A stretch of DNA of 9,110 bases from Pseudomonadota bacterium (GTDB lineage Bacteria; Pseudomonadota; Gammaproteobacteria; Burkholderiales; Gallionellaceae), in contig JAJXTT010000045.1 of NCBI GenBank assembly GCA_021783525.1, positions 1 through 9,110 of the forward strand, written 5' to 3'. The notes under the pieces were generated by a model that did not search any database, was not told where the DNA came from, and was given only the letters and a program-made list of their open reading frames with translations. Position 1 is the stretch's first letter; each line of letters opens with the position of its first letter. Positions 5,902 through 9,110 of the stretch are shown piece after piece. The position numbers and the translations under genes were made by a program.

Positions 5902-5971
5902 AGCAGGTGGCAGGCAACGCCCTGCTTGCCGGGCAACGTTCCAAACTACGACACTTGTAACAAAATGGAAC
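5902..5971. promoter_or_regulatory. Candidate enhancer (UAS) region for the AcoR-type activator
   Basis: Dyads cluster 45-110 bases upstream of the sigma-54 promoter, where activator sites usually sit. GTTCCA (5938-5943) and TGGAAC (5966-5971) form a perfect inverted repeat 22 bases apart. Between them is TTGTAACAA (5955-5963), itself a dyad. AGCAGG (5902-5907) and CCTGCT (5921-5926) form another, and GGCAACG is directly repeated at 5913-5919 and 5932-5938. Which of these the activator binds cannot be decided from one sequence. Confidence 0.4.
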
Positions 5972-5999
5972 AGTCGGGCAAATTTCATCTGCGCAGCTA

Positions 6000-6027
6000 T
6001 TGCACTGCCTAGCCATCCTTCTATACT
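6000..6027 (+). promoter_or_regulatory. Candidate sigma-70 promoter for the activator gene
   Basis: TTGCAC (6000-6005) and TATACT (6022-6027) are spaced by 16 bases. The -10 element matches consensus at five of six positions, while the -35 element is weaker. Transcription would begin near 6034, giving a leader of about 50 bases to the ATG at 6085. The nearby candidate enhancer dyads (5938-5971) would allow autoregulation. Confidence 0.5.
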
Positions 6028-6084
6028 TGCCTGAAAAAAGTGCATCAAAAAATATAAAGCAACACACCGTCGGGAGAGACAAAC

Positions 6085-7995
6085 ATGCAATCGACACCGC
6101 CTGCATCGGTTTTGCGTCAGGCACGCTCGCACCTGCTGGAACATGGCGACTGCCTGCCCGGCACAATTGACGAACGCGTTGCCCGCTCCTGGCGGCGCAG
6201 CCTGGACGCTGGCCTGCTTCCCACGGGCCGGTTGGCAGACCGCGAACATTCCAGCGGCAGCAACCTTCGCCATGCGCTGGCGTGCAACCACGATCTGCTC
6301 GCACATTCGCGCCCCGTCATGGAGTATCTGTTCGAGCAGGTGCGGCATAGCCACAGCATGGTCATCCTGGCCGACAACCGGGCCACGCTGATGCACACCA
6401 TGGGCGATGTCGACTTCCTGACAAAGGCCGAACGTGTGGCCTTGTCCACCGGTTCCTCCTGGCAGGAACAGCACCGCGGCACCAACGCCATCGGTACGGC
6501 GCTGGCCGAGGCCTGCAGCGTCGAGATCCACGGTGCGGAACATTTTCTGGAACGCAACGGTTTCCTAACCTGCGCCGCGGCGCCGATCATGTCCGCGGCG
6601 GGCGAACTGATGGGCGTCATCGACATTTCGGGCGACCAGCGCAGCCGGCATCCGCATACGCTGGGCCTGGTCAGCATGGCCGCGCGCATGATCGAGAACC
6701 GTCTCGTCCTTGCCGCCTGCCGCCGCCACGTCCGTCTGCATCTGCACGCCCACCCGGAAGGCATCGGTTCTGTAGCAGAAGGCATCGTTGCCCTTTCCGA
6801 GGACGGCTGGATCGTCGGCGCCAACCGCACCGGCCTCGCCCTGCTCCGCCTCACCCCCGCCGACCTGAACACTACTCCGCTCAGCCGCTGCATGGATGTA
6901 CGCTTCGAGGAATTGCTCGCACGCCACAAACGCCACCCGGATCAGCCGACCCAGGTACGCCTGCACGATGGAAACATGCTTTTTGTCCAGGTGTATGCCG
7001 AACAGGCAGCGCTCACGATAACGCCGCCCGCGCCCGACGCGGTCGCCCCCCCGAACGATGCGCTTTCGCGGCTCGACACAGGCGATCTTCGCTGGCGCGC
7101 CGCAGCTGAAAAGGCCAGGCGCATCGCAGGGAAACCCATTCCACTGCTGATCCACGGCGAGTCCGGCGTGGGCAAGGAACTCTTCGCGCGTGCGGTGCAC
7201 GACAGCGGTCCGAGAGCCGAAGGACCTTTTGTGGCGATCAACTGCGCCGCGTTACCGGAGAACCTGATCGAATCAGAATTGTTCGGCTATTCCCCGGGCG
7301 CCTTTACCGGAGCAAAACGCGAGGGCTATATTGGAAGATTGCGCGAAGCGCACGGCGGCACACTGTTCCTGGACGAGATCGGCGACATGCCGCTGTCCAT
7401 GCAGACCCGTTTGCTGCGCGTGCTGCAGGAACGGCAAGTTTCCCCGCTCGGCGGTGGACGGGCGGTCGATGTCGATTTCGCATTGATTTGTGCGACACAC
7501 TGCAAGCTGCGTGAAGCGGCCGATCGGGGAATTTTTCGCAGCGACCTGTATTACCGAATCAATGGCCTCACCGTTACCCTGCCCGCATTGCGCGAACGCA
7601 GCGATTTCCAGGCGCTCACCGAGCGAATGCTTGCCTGTCTCAACCCGGAACGGGACATCAATCTTGCGCCCGACCTGCTCGCGCAACTGAGCCGTCATCC
7701 ATGGCCCGGCAACCTCCGCCAGTACTCGAACGTGCTGCGCACAGCCAGCGCCATGCTCGACCGGCACGAATACCAGATCGACTGGCGGCACCTGTCGGAC
7801 GACATGATTGCGGAACTCACTGCGATACCGGAATCCGTCGTGGAGCCAGTCATTGCTGCCACATCGCAAAACCTCGAAGAACTTTCCCGTTCCGCCATCC
7901 GCCAGGCCCTGGAATGCAGCAGCGGCAACATCTCGGAGGCTGCACGGCGCCTGGGCATCAGCCGGCAAACGCTCTACCGCAAACTCAATACCTGA
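6085..7995 (+). CDS. AcoR-type sigma-54-dependent transcriptional activator
   Basis: A 636-residue enhancer-binding protein of the acetoin catabolism regulator (AcoR) group. In order: an N-terminal segment with the family's RVARSWRRSLDAGL (about 29-42); a GAF sensor domain (about 80-215) with GSSWQEQHRGTNAIGTAL and CAAAPIMSAAGELMGVIDISG; a PAS-like segment (about 230-270, EGIVALSEDGWIVGANRTGL); an AAA+ domain with Walker A GESGVGKE (358-365), the sigma-54-contacting GAFTGA loop (405-410), Walker B TLFLDEIGD (D430, E431) and LYYRINGLTVTLPALRER; and a C-terminal Fis-type helix-turn-helix (ISEAARRLGISRQTLYRKL). All key motifs are intact. GGGAGAG lies about eight bases before ATG 6085. It is divergent from the aldehyde dehydrogenase gene, whose upstream region has a -24/-12 promoter, so that gene is the likely target. 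The family usually senses acetoin or short aldehydes; the ligand here is inference. Confidence 0.95.
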   Translation: MQSTPPASVLRQARSHLLEHGDCLPGTIDERVARSWRRSLDAGLLPTGRLADREHSSGSNLRHALACNHDLLAHSRPVMEYLFEQVRHSHSMVILADNRATLMHTMGDVDFLTKAERVALSTGSSWQEQHRGTNAIGTALAEACSVEIHGAEHFLERNGFLTCAAAPIMSAAGELMGVIDISGDQRSRHPHTLGLVSMAARMIENRLVLAACRRHVRLHLHAHPEGIGSVAEGIVALSEDGWIVGANRTGLALLRLTPADLNTTPLSRCMDVRFEELLARHKRHPDQPTQVRLHDGNMLFVQVYAEQAALTITPPAPDAVAPPNDALSRLDTGDLRWRAAAEKARRIAGKPIPLLIHGESGVGKELFARAVHDSGPRAEGPFVAINCAALPENLIESELFGYSPGAFTGAKREGYIGRLREAHGGTLFLDEIGDMPLSMQTRLLRVLQERQVSPLGGGRAVDVDFALICATHCKLREAADRGIFRSDLYYRINGLTVTLPALRERSDFQALTERMLACLNPERDINLAPDLLAQLSRHPWPGNLRQYSNVLRTASAMLDRHEYQIDWRHLSDDMIAELTAIPESVVEPVIAATSQNLEELSRSAIRQALECSSGNISEAARRLGISRQTLYRKLNT

Positions 7996-8100
7996 CCCGG
8001 TGCCACGAAGACCATTGCGCTATCGATCCTCGATCGCTACGCAAGCGTGATCGGCAGCAATTTGCTCGCCACCTTGAGCTCAGGAAATTTCCCTTGCTAC

Positions 8101-8111
8101 TAACCAGGTTA
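8101..8111. promoter_or_regulatory. Second candidate ArsR-type operator
   Basis: TAACC-A-GGTTA is a perfect dyad just upstream of the -35 element. Its half-sites resemble those of the main palindrome (ACC...GGT with flanking TA). The centres of the two are about 43 bases apart, close to four helical turns, so cooperative binding on one DNA face is possible. Confidence 0.4.
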
Positions 8112-8115
8112 ATAC

Positions 8116-8144
8116 TTGACGAAATCAGTTGGCCGGCGTAATTT
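8116..8144 (+). promoter_or_regulatory. Promoter of the ArsR-AHSA1 operon
   Basis: TTGACG (8116-8121, five of six consensus bases) is followed after 17 bases by TAATTT (8139-8144), a modest -10 element. The -10 lies inside the 22-base palindrome at 8139-8160, so a bound repressor would block RNA polymerase. The predicted start near 8151 gives a leader of about 30 bases. Confidence 0.6.
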
Positions 8145-8160
8145 ACCAATTGGTTAATTA
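8139..8160. promoter_or_regulatory. Palindromic operator for the ArsR-type repressor
   Basis: A 22-base palindrome in which 10 of 11 base pairs are symmetric: core ACCAATTGGT (8145-8154) with outer arms TAATT (8139-8143) and AATTA (8156-8160). Only the pair 8144/8155 breaks symmetry. It covers the -10 element and probable transcription start of the operon and lies 20 bases before the ArsR-type start codon, as expected for an autoregulating ArsR dimer. Confidence 0.75.
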
Positions 8161-8179
8161 CTAAACGGGTATCTTGATA

Positions 8180-8563
8180 ATGTCAGTCGACCGTCTCAGC
8201 AGCACCTTTGCGGCACTTGCCGACCCCACCCGCCGTGCGATTCTCGCCCGGCTGGCGCTGGGTGAGACATCCGTCGCCGAACTTGCCGCCCCGTTCTCGA
8301 TCAGCCCGCCCGCCGTCACCAAGCATCTCAAGGTATTGCAGCGCGCAGGGCTCATCACCCAGAGCCGCCAGGCGCAATGGCGCCCGTGCAAGCTGGAAGC
8401 CGCACCGCTGCAGGAAGCGGCCAGCTTCATCGAGCAGTACCGCCAGTTCTGGGAACAGAGCTTCGACCGATTGGATAGCTACTTGCAGGAGCTCCAAAAG
8501 CAGGAAAAGAAGACCGTCAGCAAGAAAAAACCGAGAGCGATAAAGAAAGGAGAGTCAAAATGA
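8180..8563 (+). CDS. ArsR-family winged-helix repressor
   Basis: A 127-residue protein with the ArsR fold. FAALADPTRRAILARLALGE near the N-terminus is the family signature, followed by VAELAAPFSISPPAVTKHLKVLQRAGLI (about 30-57) with the recognition helix around 43-55, and the wing SRQAQWRPCKLE. The ELCVCDL metal-binding motif of arsenic sensors is absent and only one Cys is seen, so this is not a classic metalloid sensor. It belongs to the group paired with AHSA1/SRPBCC genes. The C-terminus is an unusual Lys-rich tail (KQEKKTVSKKKPRAIKKGESK is the last part) that may be disordered. TTG 8174 is also in frame, but ATG 8180 fits the family start better; neither has a strong ribosome site. Its stop overlaps the next gene (ATGA), so the two are coupled, and the operator at 8139-8160 suggests self-repression. 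The ligand is unknown. Confidence 0.92.
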   Translation: MSVDRLSSTFAALADPTRRAILARLALGETSVAELAAPFSISPPAVTKHLKVLQRAGLITQSRQAQWRPCKLEAAPLQEAASFIEQYRQFWEQSFDRLDSYLQELQKQEKKTVSKKKPRAIKKGESK

Positions 8564-9110
8564 AAATGGACGCAACCGGCAACGTCAGTGCCACCCTGGA
8601 AGAATTCGTCATCAGCCGTATCTTCAACGCACCACGCGAACAGGTATGGTCGGCATGGACAGAACGCGAACAATTGATGCGATGGTTTGGCCCGCAGGGC
8701 TGCACCATATCCCATGCCGCGCTCGATCTGCATGTCGGCGGGATATTTCACTATGCAATGCGGACTCCCGACGGAAATGAGATGTGGGGCAAGTGGACGT
8801 TCCGCGAGATCGCGGCACCGAAAAAACTGGTACTGGTCAATTCGTTCTCCGACGCACACGGCGGCATCACGCGCCACCCCCTGTCGCGCAGCTGGCCACT
8901 GGAAATGCTTTCCACCACAACATTCGAAGCGGAGGGGAAAAGAACCAGGTTGACCCTGCGCTGGTCTCCCTGGAACGCGACCGAACTGGAACGCAAGACA
9001 TTTGCCGAGGCGATGGGCAGCATGGAACAAGGCTGGAACGGCACGTTCGCGCAACTTGATGCCTATCTGGAGCAGCAAAGCGCCGATACCACGGACCGCG
9101 AGATTGTCAT
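8560..9110 (+). CDS. AHSA1/SRPBCC domain protein, 3' end outside window
   Basis: An open frame of 183 codons that continues past the window edge. Residues about 15-170 form an AHSA1 (Aha1 C-terminal-like, START/SRPBCC fold) domain: FVISRIFNAPREQVWSAWT, then LMRWFGPQGCTI, LDLHVGGIFHYAMRTPDG, WGKWTFREIAAPKKLVLVNSF and the C-terminal helix FAEAMGSMEQGWNGTFAQLDAYL. This fold makes a deep hydrophobic pocket for small ligands; no enzyme activity is established for this type. The window ends on DREIV, which resembles the opening of another AHSA1 domain (compare EEFVISRIFNAPRE), so the full protein may have two. ATG 8560 overlaps the ArsR stop and has AGGAG (8548-8552) seven bases upstream; ATG 8566 is less well placed. 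ArsR-AHSA1 pairs are a common arrangement, in which the AHSA1 protein probably handles or titrates the inducing compound (inference). Confidence 0.92.
   Translation, partial: MKMDATGNVSATLEEFVISRIFNAPREQVWSAWTEREQLMRWFGPQGCTISHAALDLHVGGIFHYAMRTPDGNEMWGKWTFREIAAPKKLVLVNSFSDAHGGITRHPLSRSWPLEMLSTTTFEAEGKRTRLTLRWSPWNATELERKTFAEAMGSMEQGWNGTFAQLDAYLEQQSADTTDREIV

Noticed and set aside
5769..5936. A 56-residue N-terminal extension of the aldehyde dehydrogenase frame.
   Set aside because: It crosses the sigma-54-type promoter, is unlike the family N-terminus, and AGGAG directly precedes ATG 5768.
8021..8055. Possible terminator after the activator gene (partial dyad around CGATCCTCGATCG).
   Set aside because: The stem is imperfect and there is no T-run.
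7701..8141. A 146-codon + strand frame overlapping the activator 3' end and the ArsR promoter.
   Set aside because: Out-of-frame shadow of the conserved Fis-type HTH region; the tail runs through the operator region.

Overview
The window looks like chromosomal DNA of a proteobacterium, most likely a betaproteobacterium. The main genes are GC-rich, most starts carry AGGAG-type ribosome sites, there is a sigma-54 activator next to a sigma-54-type promoter, and the intergenic repeats are of the REP-like kinds scattered through beta- and gammaproteobacterial genomes. The assignment to Betaproteobacteria is an inference from style, not from a marker gene.

Layout. (1) 86-1710, + strand: two translationally coupled genes, a DUF899 thioredoxin-like protein and a DUF2182 Met/Cys-rich membrane protein. 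(2) 1722-2054, - strand: a small DUF4156-type lipoprotein, converging on the first pair. (3) About 2055-3627: a visibly AT-richer, gene-poor stretch with one recognisable gene, a class 3 lipase-like protein lacking the usual C-terminal His. It is bracketed by two different REP-like repeats (2368-2427 and 3357-3432). (4) 3628-5768, - strand: an AldB/ExaC-type aldehyde dehydrogenase followed by its usual companion DUF779. Between them lie a mosaic of nested repeats and a strong terminator/attenuator hairpin. (5) 5769-6084: a divergent control region with a candidate -24/-12 promoter facing the dehydrogenase, a candidate enhancer dyad, and a sigma-70-like promoter facing the regulator. (6) 6085-7995, + strand: an AcoR-type sigma-54 activator with intact GAFTGA loop. 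(7) 8101-9110, + strand: an ArsR-type repressor gene overlapping (ATGA) an AHSA1/SRPBCC gene that runs off the window, preceded by a near-perfect 22-bp palindromic operator over the -10 region.

How the parts work together. Block 4-6 reads as one inducible aldehyde-oxidation module: the AcoR-type protein would sense a small metabolite (acetoin or acetaldehyde are the known kinds of ligand in the family) and switch on aldehyde dehydrogenase plus DUF779 from the sigma-54 promoter. Block 7 is a self-regulated ArsR-AHSA1 unit. Block 1 is a two-gene unit of unknown function.

No RNA genes, CRISPR array, insertion sequence or integrase was seen. The least explained items are the DUF899-DUF2182 pair, DUF779 behind its own attenuator, the ArsR operator pair with a probable tandem AHSA1 protein, and the odd lipase island. 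I see no clear evidence of a wholly new system.
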